Origin: Ampelocalamus luodianensis
Lineage: Eukaryota; Streptophyta; Magnoliopsida; Poales; Poaceae
Reading direction: 5' to 3'
Assembly: GCA_036346255.1 (NCBI GenBank)
Contig: CM070617.1
Span: forward strand, 25,657,080 to 25,721,079
Length of the DNA: 64,000 nt
Shown: positions 23,147-34,689 of the stretch, piece after piece
Numbering within the stretch: position 1 is the stretch's first letter
Layout of the letters: each line of letters begins with the position of its first letter
Notes under the pieces: generated by a model
Told to the model about the DNA's origin: nothing
Seen by the model: the letters and a program-made list of their open reading frames with translations, nothing else
Databases searched by the model: none
Made by a program: the position numbers and the translations under genes

Positions 23147-25310
23147 CTACACTGCTGATTGCGGTGGGTTTGGATTATAAAAGTCTATATTAAAAGAACG
23201 AGTCCATATCACGTACAATCTAGAAATAAAATGAAATTAAAAAAATTATTTCCATATGAATTTCTATGTAAAATCCCTAAATAAATATAATTCAGAATCA
23301 AAATTAAACAAAAAGTAGCAATTGGATTTGTATACAAATTCCAATCAAATATAACTGGAATTCAGAATTAAAAAGATAAAAATAACAATTTTATTTTGAT
23401 ATGACTTCCCAAGTAAAATACTTAAATAACGGTAAATTCAAAATAAAAACTAAATAAAAAAAATAGAAATTGGACCTGTATATGAATTCCAACAAAAGAT
23501 AATTGAATTTCATAATTAAAAAATAAAATTAGCAAATTGATTTCCATACGAATTCTTAAGTAAAATTCCTAAATAAATATAATTCCGAATGAAAATTAAA
23601 CAAAAATTAGCAATTAGATTTGTATACAAATCCCAACAAAAAATAACTAAAATTTGGAGAGAAAAAATGAAATGATTTTAGCAATTTGATTTCGATATGA
23701 ATTCAAAAGTAAAATCCCTACAAAATTGTGATTCGGAATAAAAAAATAAAGCAAGGAAGCAGGTAAGTGGAAACACTGAAATGCTAGGAAGCATTTCAGT
23801 GGAAACACTAATTAAGTGTTAAATGCTCCCTATGTGAAGCGATGCAATCTACAAGGCCCCGACTCCCAAGTTTGGTTCCCAAAAGCTTCAGCACAAACAA
23901 CAAAATGGCTAGAAGAATGGTTTTCATGTTGCCATCAATCGCTTCTCTATATTTAAGTAAAATTTGAGGACTTTTCAGGATGCCACCATCTATTATTTTT
24001 ATTATATTATTAAAGTGATAGAAAATGAAGTCACCACATTCGCACTCAAGGGCTAGAAATTCTCACGTTAATTGGTTGAAAAAGAGAAAGATCTACACTG
24101 GTGATTGCGAAGGGTCTAGATTATAAAAGTCTGTATTAAAAGAAAGAGTCCATAGCATGTGCAATTTAGAAATAGCTAAATTAGAAATTAGAAATAAAAT
24201 GAAATTAGAAGTTTCATTTTCATACGAATTTCTAAGTAGAATCCCTAAATAAATATAATTCAGAATCAAAATTAAACAAAAAGTAGCAATTGGATTTGTA
24301 TACGAATTCCAATCAAATATAACTCGAATTCAAATTTTTTAAAAATAAAAATAGCAATTTTATTTTGATATGAATTCCAAAGTAAAATACTTAAATAACG
24401 ATAAATTCAAAATAAAAACTAAAGAAAAATAGCATTTGGATATGTATATGAATTCCAACAAAAATAATTAAATTTCATAATTAAAAAAAATAAAATTAGC
24501 AATTTGATTTCCATACGAATTCTTAAGTAGAATCCTTAGATAGATATAATTGTGAATGAAAATTAAACAAAAATTAGCAATTGGATTTGCATACAAATCC
24601 CAACAAAAAAAATAACTAAAATTCAGAATAAAAAATAAAATTATTTTAGTAATTTTATTTCAATACGAATTCAAAAGTAAAATCCCTACATAATTGTAAT
24701 TCAGAATAAAAAATAAAGATAAATTAGCAATTGGATTTGTATACGAATTCCAACAAAAAATAATTAAAATTAGGAATAAAAATTGAAAACAAATATGACA
24801 TTTGATTTCTATATGAATTCCAAAGTAAAATCCCTAAATAACTAAAATTTGGAATAAATTAAATAAAAATTAGCAATTTAATTTTTATGCAAAATCCAAT
24901 AAAAATAACTAAAGTTTTGAAAAAAAAATAAAATTTATTACGAGGATAACACGAATGGTGTTGAATGAGACCATGAAATGGTGCAATAGTGTATCCGTCC
25001 TGCAAGGAGACAAATAGCGACGAGAAGCGAAGAGCCGAGGCAGCAGCGGCAGAGACTAGGACAATATCATGTTGCTCACCTTAAATGTTCGAAGATGACA
25101 ATGTCGTACTGCTCGTCGGAGCCATCGCTGCTTATATTATTAAAGCGATAGAAAAAGAAGCCACCATATTTGCTCTCGAGGGCTAGAAAATTCTCACGTT
25201 AATCAAAGGAAAAAAGAGAAAGATCTACACCATTGATCACGGTGGATCCAGATTATAACTGTCTAGATTAAAAGAAAGTCCATGTCAAGTATAGTCCATA
25301 AATAACTAAA
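23143..25310. repeat. AT-rich tandem array with ~1-kb units and shorter sub-repeats
   Basis: A marker block starting GATCTACACTG(C/G)TGATTGCG and continuing GATTATAAAAGTCT(A/G)TATTAAAAG occurs near 23143, 24088 and 25220. The first two units are therefore about 0.95 and 1.13 kb long and a third is cut short. Units 1 and 2 end with the same segment (AAAGTGATAGAAAATGAAG... and TTCTCACGTTAAT). Inside each unit a roughly 110-bp sub-repeat with the core TAGCAATTGGATTTGTATAC and AATTCCAA recurs many times. No coding capacity is visible. Confidence 0.75.
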
Positions 25311-27522
25311 ATTTGCCGCAAGATAATTTGTCGCACATATAATCAACATATTAGTTGATATTAAATAGAGGTACATGTGGATGCATACATTTTTTTGGAA
25401 AGAGTAACTAATGGAGGAAGAATAGGGGTGTGGAGCTACATGATCCGTGAATGATGAAGAATGGTTACATTTCTAAGAACTCCAACAACTTATTATACTC
25501 AATGATTTTCTTCCATCAAAACTTATACTTCAATTATGTTCCTCAAGTTGTATTTTCCTTCAAGCTTCTATTGTTAGCTTCAATGTTTAGTCTTAAAAAT
25601 CAAAATGGCCTACAAGATACGTAAATATGTTCTTGAACATCTAAGTTATATCATTTGATACTACAAACTGCGAAATAAATCTAGCCGCACAAATACACGG
25701 AACACCATTTCTCTAACTCAAATAAGCCATTGTGGAACTATCAAGCACCCATTGCAGCTTATTGTCAGACACCACGAGATTCAGCGTCCAACATAAAAAG
25801 AGACCTCCGCTCAACAAAAGCAATGGAGGCCTTTCTACTCCCTTCACCGCCCAAGATCGCCTGCAGAAGCTTCACTACAGCCAGATCTAGGCATCAATGG
25901 TGAGGAGATCATCCGCAGGCGACCTCATATTCCTCTCCATCGTCTGTGTTGGCCAAAAATGCTCAAGGACCCGGTCGTAATTTAACATTTCTTTTTTTTT
26001 GTCCTTTCTTACTTACTCTATGGATCAAATGGTTTTTTTGATATTTTCGCAAGGTCCTTTATGTAAAACGCCGGGTGGTTGTACCGACTCGTTTTATTAA
26101 CATCAATCCAGAGTTAACAGGTCCTTCTGGGCCTTTAAAGAAAACGTAAAAAAGAGAAGGCAGCGTTTCTTATTTTGCGCTTGATCTTGAGATCACATGC
26201 GTGCAAGGTGTAGTAGAGTATTACGTACGAGAAGCGAATCGCGGCAAGGATCTTCTCTCTCCGGTCCATGCCATGCATGTAAGATTCCGAGTCTCCCAAC
26301 ATCCCAGCAGCACGGTCTAGTTTTACAGTCGTGCGTGACAGACAGACGGAGCTCCCATCGATGCATGGTTGGCGATCGACAGCAGGCGCATGTGGTCGGC
26401 AAACAGCAAGTTTTTCATGGCCGGCCTCCGCGGCAGCAGTGCAGCACGCATTTGCAACGCGCGCGTTGGCACACATGGCTGCTCGGTACTACACGCGCAC
26501 ACGCTCCAGCTGGTCCTAGTCGTACATCCAATCAAAACCTCTTGTCCTAGTTTTCATATTGCTTTCCATGCAACAACACATGGAGGGAGATATGTATATG
26601 TGACCAGCTTGGTTGGCATGGAGATGGATCGATCGACCGGCAGTCGAGAAGAAAAGTAAAAGCCGCACGGATCACAGATGAGATCTTAGTCGGTGAACAA
26701 TAACTTGTCGACCCTGCCTGCAGGTTCCCACGATGAACACGGGATAAGCAGTGCTCAATCAGGCGGCCGGTGGGTAGTTCAACAGGTATGGTACGTGTCC
26801 AAGTCGGTTAAGCAAAGGGCAAAGTACCAGTTTCATCAGATAGATATATACATATACACATCGGAGCTTGGAGTAGCTATTCGTGGAGTATCCGGGATTT
26901 GATTCAAACTGACCGGTTTAACGGGCCCACGGATTAGGTTGGGCCTAGGCTGACGACTGGCCCGAATTGCGCCCACGGGCCCATGCTCGTACGCACGTGT
27001 CGTGCTGGGCACTGTGGGCCCGCACTGCAGCGAGGGCGGCCCATCCCAACACCTAGGATCTCGCCGACCTCCGCACGTGGCTCTCCCAAGTCCCCAGTCG
27101 ATCGATGCGTGGGCGTGGCTTCGCTGTGTCTATGCCTCTATGCTACTCCCTCGTTGGCGCAACGTGCATTGGATCGATTTATCGGTCACCGCTGATCTAC
27201 TCCTACATGCAAATACAGGCAATAATTTTTACGCTTCAGTCCTAGCCCGCCGTCCGCTTATGCGACCCCGGTTTAAATCTTACATAAATTTTCATACGAG
27301 TGGGGGGCATGCATGCATGTGGCCGACCGTGTTCAGGATCATACGGCCGGCCGGCCGGCCGGCCTCCTCCTCAACTCTGTATACTACTACCTACCTTCTG
27401 CTCTACCTTCCTGATAAGTAAAATACCGCACCATACAGAGAATTGAAAATCGATTGACAAGCTAGCTGCAGCCTCAAAGATAACAACAGTGTGTGAAAAT
27501 GTTCAAGGTGAACTCCCTTCGC
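25311..27522. other. Upstream intergenic region of the P450 gene
   Basis: The left part is AT-rich and unassigned. From 25700 to 25990 there is a higher-GC segment without a supported frame. From 26200 to 26550 overlapping short frames occur on both strands without recognisable domains. The proximal 1 kb contains a perfect (GGCC)5 run at 27345-27364. Confidence 0.4.
27345..27364. repeat. (GGCC)5 microsatellite
   Basis: A perfect 20-bp GGCC run lies about 280 bp upstream of the P450 start codon, in the proximal promoter. Confidence 0.95.
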
Positions 27523-27523
27523 C

Positions 27524-27532
27524 TATATATAG
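27524..27532 (+). promoter_or_regulatory. Probable TATA box of the P450 gene
   Basis: TATATATAG lies 94 bp upstream of the ATG. With the usual 25-35 bp spacing, transcription would start near 27555-27565 and give a 5' leader of about 65 bp. A second TA run (27604-27616) lies too close to the ATG to be the core promoter. Confidence 0.6.
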
Positions 27533-27625
27533 ACTATAGAGGTACACACCCACACACACTCACGCAAGAACGAGAGGTGATCAATATTTGAGCTAGCTTG
27601 ACATATATATATATATACACACACC

Positions 27626-30600
27626 ATGGAGAGCCACCTCCTGCTCACTCTCGTCATGGTGGGGTCTTGCACCCTGACCCTCGTAGCCTACCTCTGCGTC
27701 GCTGCATGGCTGAGGGTGCAGCGCGTCGCCGAGATCTTCCGGCGGCAAGGCGTCGACGGCCCGCCTCCGTCGTTCCTGTCGGGGAACCTCTCCGAGATGC
27801 GGGCGAGGGTGGCGGCGGCGGCTGGTGATCGCCGGGCGCCCCAGCGGGAGGAGGGCGGCTTCGGCGACTATTGCAAGGACATCTTCCCCTACTTCGACAA
27901 GTGGAGGAAAGCTTACGGTACATAACACGCGCGCATTCTAGCTACCACTTGTTGGACCTGCTCATCTGATTTGCTGTTAGTTTTTTCTGTTTCATCAGTG
28001 TTCGACGATTATATATATATATATGAAGAACAAATAATATAAGTAGTTTTTATGAGAGGTGAGAACAACTTGCTAATGTAGTCGTATTAAGACTTACAAG
28101 TTACAACCCACAGGTAACGGGTTCAAACCCGAACAATAAGTGTAAATCCACACAAATAACTCACTCAATCTATGATTAGTGGGAATCAAACTCTTGTCAT
28201 CAGCCTGAGAGACAGAGTAGAGTGGACCTAACAGGGTACAGCCAGAGCGGGGGCACCCATACCATCGGTTAGACCCTGGGTACACCTTGTACTCATTGAC
28301 CATTAGGGAGATAGTGTGACCTACAGGTAGAAGAAGACTAGGGTTATATGAGCACCCTCTTCATTTTATTTTGGATCCGTTACTGAGCCAGAGTACCACA
28401 GCTAGACTATGACATGGTTGTCAAATTATATAGGTATTAATAAGTATACAGAATGATCATCAATCGTCTCTCATGTTTTCCAAAACAGTTCCATTGCTTG
28501 TTCTTTGAAAGTTTATTAATAAGATCAAACAATTATTAGTGGTTACACGGCTAAAGAGCTCGGCTTGTGAAGATTGGAGTCAACGTCTAGGAGTGAAACA
28601 GGAACAAATTTTAAGATAGGTGACGAAAACTCCGGTCCTGCACCATGAAGCCGTTGAATAGTTAACTTATCGTACGTATACAGTCCAATTTAAAATCAAA
28701 TACTAGTAGTATCTCAAGAACTGAGAATAGCTCAGTTGGCGAAAGGGACAGTGTGTCCCCGCCGGCCCGCGTTTGAGCCAAGCTCGGCGTGCGCACTCGC
28801 GAGGGGGCTTTGGCCCCACTTCTTCTTTAATGCAAGCCAAAAAGGCCACTAAAAAAATACTAGTAGTATCTTACAAAGTTACCACGTATGTACATCATGC
28901 TGAAGTCCCCAAGACTTTTAGTCCTACTTTGTATAAGGGGCGGAGTCAATCACAACCCAAACATCGGGCTAAATTATTTGTTCTTAGGCCGAACACAATA
29001 ATAAGTAGACATGCATGATTGCTGCTGTTTTTTACGGTTTTTGATTCTATATCTCGGGTCATTGCCCCAGTGCAATAGCTCGAGGCCCAGCTTCCTCCCT
29101 AACTGTAGTACATCGGCCTGTTTAATTTTGGGGTTGATGATTTGACCTACAATTATCATGGACTTAGACCTATTTTCCTTAACTACTTTTTTAGTACTTC
29201 ACCTTTGAATCATAATCTATCTTCTTCCAGATGAAGGGCTAGATTGATCAGACAAATTAATAATGACAAGTTTCGCTTTCACCATGCGTGCGATCGATGC
29301 GATGCATCGAGGAGATTGGACAAGAATTCCAATTAATCCGATAAGGTCCCGGGCTCCCAGCCCGGCCACTTGCAAATCAAACTATGCGCCCGTACGTACT
29401 AACTTAATAGGCTTGCACGTGCATGCAGCTACTCTGCTGCTAAGAAGTCACTGACTCTACGGGCTATACCCCTGACCTAACTATGGCTAGTTCCATTTAT
29501 TTATGTATACCCTCGGAAATACGGAAACCCTGTGTACGTACGTAGACGGCGACAGGAACGACGGTGCATGCATTTCTGTCCTCTCTAGCGTTTTCAGCCG
29601 ATCGGGTACGTATGAAGAGAGAGAGAAAATATCTTGGGTCTGCGTCTCGCTGGTGAATATTCCCAGCTCCACCTGCATCTGCACGGAGGGAGAGGCTGCG
29701 CCGCCGAGTGGTGGCTCGATTCTGAAGCAATGCCGGCCTGGTCATGCTTCCTTCCTGCTGTAATTCTGTCCACGTACCTTATGGATCATGTTCACTTAGA
29801 TGTGTGTGCATCCTAACAAATCCATCAGATCAGACCATCACTTTCCCCGTTCCCATCGAGCAGCTCGGATCTCCTACGCCATGTATGACAGCGACGGCAT
29901 GTATAACCGGCCGGGAAACACTCTGAGGCACCACACCTGAATATGGAATTAGAGTGAAAAACTCTTCGGGGGATGTTTATATTTCCTGTTCCATGCGCGT
30001 GATGATAAACGGGTCGGTCTCTTTATCACAAGTCACAAATCTTGGTGGTGCATCCGGACTTGGAGTGTTCTAATCTAAGTGCTTGTCTCCACTGTGGGTG
30101 TTACCATGTATGACACCACATATATGCGAAGGGAAGGTATAAACTACAGGATGCATATATATCTATGCGTATGTAAAATTTTTATAAGTTAAAACAGTAT
30201 TGAATCTAGTGTCCTGTGTACCCCGAAGCTCCACTTGCATCCGCGTCTGCTTGTCTCAAGGTGTGAGATCAAGCAAAGGTAGAAAACTTTTCTTTCTTCG
30301 ATTGTAGGAATTAGGAAACTAGAAACACACATGGGTGGTGATCAGATGATTGCAGGAATTAGGAACCTAGAAATACACATGTATTTCTTCACAGTTTTCT
30401 TTATCAATATCCAACACATGTAGATTCTTCGAGTGCACAGACTCACATGTCTGACCAGAATCTTGTAAGGTAGGTCTCACTTTTTTTTTAAAAAAAAAAG
30501 TCGCTGCCATTTATTTTTGATGCTTCTAGCCAAGGAACCACTTGAAAGTGCACCTGCAATATGTAGCACTAATTGAACAGCAAAGTGCATCTGCACCTGG

Positions 30601-32507
30601 ACATACGAGCACGCGGAATATCCGAGTTTCAGAGTGCGCGCGTACACTGAGTTCAACATACATGAGCACTCAACGTTTCCATGGCCCTGTGTGGATGGAT
30701 GATCGGTCGACAGGAAACGCCGGGAGCCCGGGCCTATCAGGAAACGAGCGCCATTCACATCAGGCCCGCAAGAATGGCGTGCTGAAATGCAGAGATGCTC
30801 TCTTTTTGAGGCAAACGCCGCCGCTTGGGTTGCACAGCACGGGCGACCGTGCGTTCTGACGTTTTTTATTCACGCGCGGCGCATGCAGGTGGGACGTACC
30901 TGTACTGGCTGCGGCACCGGCCGGCGCTGTACGTGACGGAGCCCGGGCTGATCCGGGAGATGGCGCGGTGCGTGTCTCTGGATCTCGGCAAGCCCGCGTA
31001 CCAGCAGAAGGGCCAGGAGCCGCTCTTCGGCCGCGGCGTCCTCAAGTCCAGCGGGCCCAGCTGGGCCCACCAGCGCAGGGTCATCGCGCCCCAGTTCTAC
31101 ATGGACAAGGTCAAGGTACGGCACGCCACGCCGCGCACCTACGGTAAACTGTGCCACAAGAGCGTGATGTCGAACGTGGCAGTGAGCCTGACTGCAGAAG
31201 CTGGGGATTGCAGGGCATGGTGGACTTGATGGTGGACGCGGCCGGGCCCCTGCTGAGCTCGTGGGAGAGCGCGGTCGACGAGCACGGTGGCGTCGCGGCG
31301 ATCGACGTCGACGACGGCGTCCGGAGCTTCTCCTTCGATGTCATCTCCAAGGCGTGCTTCGGGAGCGACTACTCCAGGGGCAAAGAGATATTCCTCAAGC
31401 TCAGGGCGCTCTCGGGGCTCATGTCGGAGCCTAGCAACGTCTTCTCCATCCCGTCCTTGAGGTAGGATGCGAAACTTCGGTCCACGCACGTCCGTGTGGA
31501 AGAACAATTAGATACATTTCCTACGTTTCGTTGGGTTTTAAACCAGAGAATGTGCGTGCGTGCGTGCGTGCGTGAATAGGTATTTGCCGACGGAGCAGAA
31601 CCGGAAGATATGGAAGCTGACGAACGACATCCGGTCGCTGATCCTGCAGGTGGTCAGGGAGCGCAGGGCGTCGAGGGGGTCGGCCGGCGAAGATGCCAAG
31701 CCGGAGATGGACTTCCTGGGCTCCATCATCGGGAGCGGCAACGACGGCGATGACAATGACAAGCGCTGCTCGTACTCGGACGACTTCATCGTGGATAACT
31801 GCAAGAACATCTACTTCGCCGGGCACGAGACGAGCGCGGTCACCGCCACCTGGTGCCTGATGCTTCTCGCCTCGCACCCGGAGTGGCAGGACCGGGCGCG
31901 CGCCGAGGTCCTCGAGGTCTGCGCCGGCGCCGCGCCGGACTTCGAGATGATCAGCAAGATGAAAACAGTACGTGCTGAATTTTGCAGTGTGCAAATGCAT
32001 CGTATCAACTGTTTGATGATCAATTGATACTGATATTTGGTCGTGTTGTTTGATCAGTTGAGCATGGTGGTCCAGGAGACGCTGCGGCTGTTCCCGCCGT
32101 CGTCGTTCGTGGTGCGGGAGGCGTTCCGGGACATGCGTCTGGGGCGGCTCTACGCGCCCAAGGGGACGCACCTCTTCGTGCCCATCTCCGCCATGCACCA
32201 CGACGAGGCCGTCTGGGGCCCGGGCGCCGGCCGGTTCGACCCGGGACGGTTCCGGCACGGCGTGTCGGTGGCGTGCAGGCACCCGCAGGCGTTCATGCCG
32301 TTCGGCCTCGGCGCGCGCACCTGCCTCGGCAAGAACCTCGCGCTCGTCGAGGTGAAGGCGCTCGTCGCCGTGATCCTCGCGCGGTTCGAGTTCGCGCTCT
32401 CGCCGGAGTACCGGCATTCGCCGGCGTTCCGGCTGATCATTGAGCCCGAGTTCGGGGTGCGCCTTCTCATGCGCCGTGCTGGTCAGACAAGCAAATCAGA
32501 GGGGTAG
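27626..32507 (+). CDS. CYP714D1: Cytochrome P450, CYP714 family (EUI/CYP714D1-like)
   Basis: Five exons join in frame: 27626-27917, 30889-31115, 31214-31461, 31580-31967 and 32058-32507, giving 534 aa. All introns are GT-AG. Visible features are an amino-terminal membrane anchor (about residues 5-30), a GVDGPPPSF hinge (42-50), the C-helix WAHQRR (156-161), the I-helix AGHETS with Glu339/Thr340, ETLR (392-395, K-helix ExxR), the FDPGRF variant of PERF (445-450) and the haem loop FGLGARTCLG with ligand Cys474. The CYP714 family acts on gibberellins in the ER; rice CYP714D1 (EUI1) epoxidises and inactivates them. The D1 assignment rests on family resemblance and on my memory that EUI1 lies close to a phosphoglycerate mutase gene. 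I recall the rice protein as longer (about 577 aa), so a species difference or another CYP714 member is possible. P450 identity is near certain. Confidence 0.9.
28715..28857 (+). mobile_element. tRNA-derived SINE in P450 intron 1
   Basis: The body carries pol III promoter boxes: A box TAGCTCAGTTGG (28728-28739) and B box GTTTGAGCC (28771-28779). It ends in a short A-rich tail. It is flanked by a perfect 17-bp direct repeat, AAATACTAGTAGTATCT, at 28698-28714 and 28855-28871 (the first As overlap the tail). The flanking duplication, internal boxes and about 143-bp size define a short interspersed element. It has the same orientation as the host gene. Confidence 0.88.
30299..30381. repeat. Short direct repeat in P450 intron 1
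   Basis: Two copies of GATTG(T/C)AGGAATTAGGAA followed by (A/C)CTAGAAA(C/T)ACACATG lie about 49 bp apart. It is a small local duplication with no evident function. Confidence 0.75.
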
Positions 32508-32689
32508 TAGTTCTTGGACGATTGAACTGGGATAGCATCTTGTATATTAGCTCCATCGTATGGAAATATTTTCTTCAGAAAGTATCGGTAGATGAAAATC
32601 CAGACAGCTTTCGTATAAGAGCATACAGAAATGATTACACGGATGTTGAGTATGGGTGACGTTGAGTATAGCCGTATAGGTGACTCATC

Positions 32690-33145
32690 TCTTAAAAATA
32701 ACACTTGTAGATGTGTTCTATAAGGATTTCTATTAATCCTAATTGGAAGGAGAACTAAAGGTACTATATAAAGCCACGAGCGATGATCACGAAGGAAACA
32801 AGTCACAAACAACTCATCCAAAGCAAAATGTGCACTAAAAAATTAGAGAATCGATTATTTTATAGCACTAAATTCTTATATAAGACAAGAATCCGATGAA
32901 CTTAAAAGGTTCGAGAGGGTTATAAAAGAACGACAATCTCTTGTATTCTTTTGAGGTTGTGCTTAAGAAATTTGTGGTCGGTTTCGTCAAATCTTTCTCT
33001 CTCATTATGATTATTTAATCGCTACTATTTGGTTCTCTCTACGGATGTATCTACTTTTATTCTTGATACCGTGTACGCTCATATTATATCTCACAACTCT
33101 AATACGATCAGAGAGTTGTTGCGAATAAGAAGGGGTATCAGAGTA
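32690..33145 (+). mobile_element. Possible copia-type LTR remnant downstream of the P450
   Basis: A strong TATA motif (TACTATATAAAGCC, about 32761-32774) lies in sequence without a downstream gene. About 370 bp further, at 33131-33145, GGGGTATCAGAGTACC resembles the TGGTATCAGAGC initiator-tRNA primer-binding site of copia elements. That order fits an LTR followed by a primer-binding site. No second LTR or gag-pol is seen, so this is at best an old remnant. Confidence 0.3.
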
Positions 33146-33423
33146 CCATAATGAGAACTGTTATACATCTTTCAATTTTAGTGCTATGACAGAGAGATGT
33201 GTTAGATTAGGGATATAGAGGTGGGGTGATATCACTTCATCTGGCTCAAAAGTGACGATTTCTAAGAAAATCTCTATAGACACTCCCTATAATAATAGAC
33301 AAATGTGTCACTCACTCTCTCTACGTGCAATTAATCATTGGCTTTACAGTTCATGAAAGCTTCTTCCAAAGTTAGCTTATCAATGACCAAACCCCAAACA
33401 TCCTCTGGTATAAAGGAAAGGAA

Positions 33424-34073
33424 ATTTGAGGCTCAAATCTACGGGCCACGTCACCCTGAAAGTTTTTCCCCGCCGGATCACGTGCGCATTGGCTTAGCGT
33501 CCGTCCGATATTTCTCCCAAAGTGCTCGCCTGCGTTGGCCTTCACGCAGTTTGCTCTGTGCACCATTCAATCTTATCGGAAGGCCTGGCATTCACACGGT
33601 TTGCTCTGTGGCCTCGGTGTGGGTGCGCGTTGACTGCTGCGCGTCCAAGGACGCGAACGGTCTACTAGTAACAACAATTTACGAGATGGCAATTGGCAAA
33701 TGCCGTGGCAGCGTGAACGCAGGCGACGATGCCGCCGGCGGCTCTATTGCTCTCCTCCGGTATGAAGGGAAAACTGAGGCTCAAATCTACGCCACATCAC
33801 CCCCGAAAGTTTTTCCCCACCGGATCACGCGCGCATTGGCTTCGCGTCCGTCCGATATTTCTCCCGAAGCGCTTGCCTGCGCTGGCCTTCACACGGTTTG
33901 CTTTGTGCACCGTTCGATCTTATCGGAAGGCCTCATATTCACGCGTTTTGCTCTGTGGCCTCAGTGCGGGCGCTCGTTGACTGCTGCGCGTCTAAGGACA
34001 CAAACGGTCTACTAGTAACAACAATACACGATATGGCAATTGGCAAATGCCGCGGCAGCGCGAACGCAGGCAA
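33424..34073. repeat. Direct repeat of ~300 bp upstream of the WD40 gene
   Basis: Segment 33424-33723 (starting GAGGCTCAAATCTACG) and segment 33774-34073 align along their full lengths at an offset of about 350 bp, with roughly 85-90 percent identity by eye. Both contain CGGATCACG(T/C)GCGCATTGGC and end GGCAGCG(T/C)GAACGCAGGC. A 50-bp spacer separates them. No domain is recognisable in the open frames that cross them. Confidence 0.85.
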
Positions 34074-34197
34074 ATACCTATTGCTCGCCAATTGCTTCGT
34101 CGGTGGCCGCGCCTCCAACCACAAACCGTGAACGCAGGCAAATACCTATTGCTCGCCAATTGCTTCGTCGGTGGCCGCGCCTCCAACCACAAACCGT
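34062..34197. repeat. Perfect 68-bp tandem duplication
   Basis: The unit GAACGCAGGC...AAACCGT is present at 34062-34129 and again at 34130-34197 without a difference. It follows the second copy of the 300-bp repeat and lies 500-630 bp upstream of the WD40 start codon. Perfect identity points to a recent event or an assembly effect. Confidence 0.92.
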
Positions 34198-34689
34198 GCT
34201 CCGCCGTCGCCAGTCGGGCTTGGCTCTCGGGTGCGTCTCTGAATTATTGACTGATACCGTTCCTGTTTGGTACACGCATCAGCACCGTGCAGTTTACGGA
34301 GCCGTTGGATGGTTACAGTACGGCCTAGATTGAGAATTGAGGAGGGAAGGAGCAGGACACAGGTATCTTTCAAGGAAAACCCTTGTACTACCCTATATTA
34401 TAGTTTAGATCCGCTTCAATTTGGATTATAGGAACCGTTGGATGGACACAATACGGGCTAGATTAAGAATAAGAAGAGGTGGCACTAGTATTTTGTTTAG
34501 GAAAACCCTTGCATTACTTTGTATTTACCCTGAAAATACCCATATAGTGGTACACTGGGACGGTGGTACCCGACTCCAGCTCGAGCCTCAAACCTAACCC
34601 CTACGGAGCTAGCTCCGGCGAGATGCCCATCGACGCTTCGGCGTGACGCAACCTCTCGTCGGCGCCGAGGCGGGGGGCGGGGGTGCGAA

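Noticed and set aside
28728..28779. A tRNA gene in P450 intron 1
   Set aside because: A and B boxes are present, but the sequence does not fold as a full cloverleaf with an acceptor stem. The 17-bp flanking duplication and A-rich tail identify a SINE.
31521..32417. A 298-residue open frame on the minus strand across the P450 gene
   Set aside because: It is antisense to exons 4-5 of the P450, is Arg/Pro/His-rich as expected from GC-rich third positions, and has no domain.
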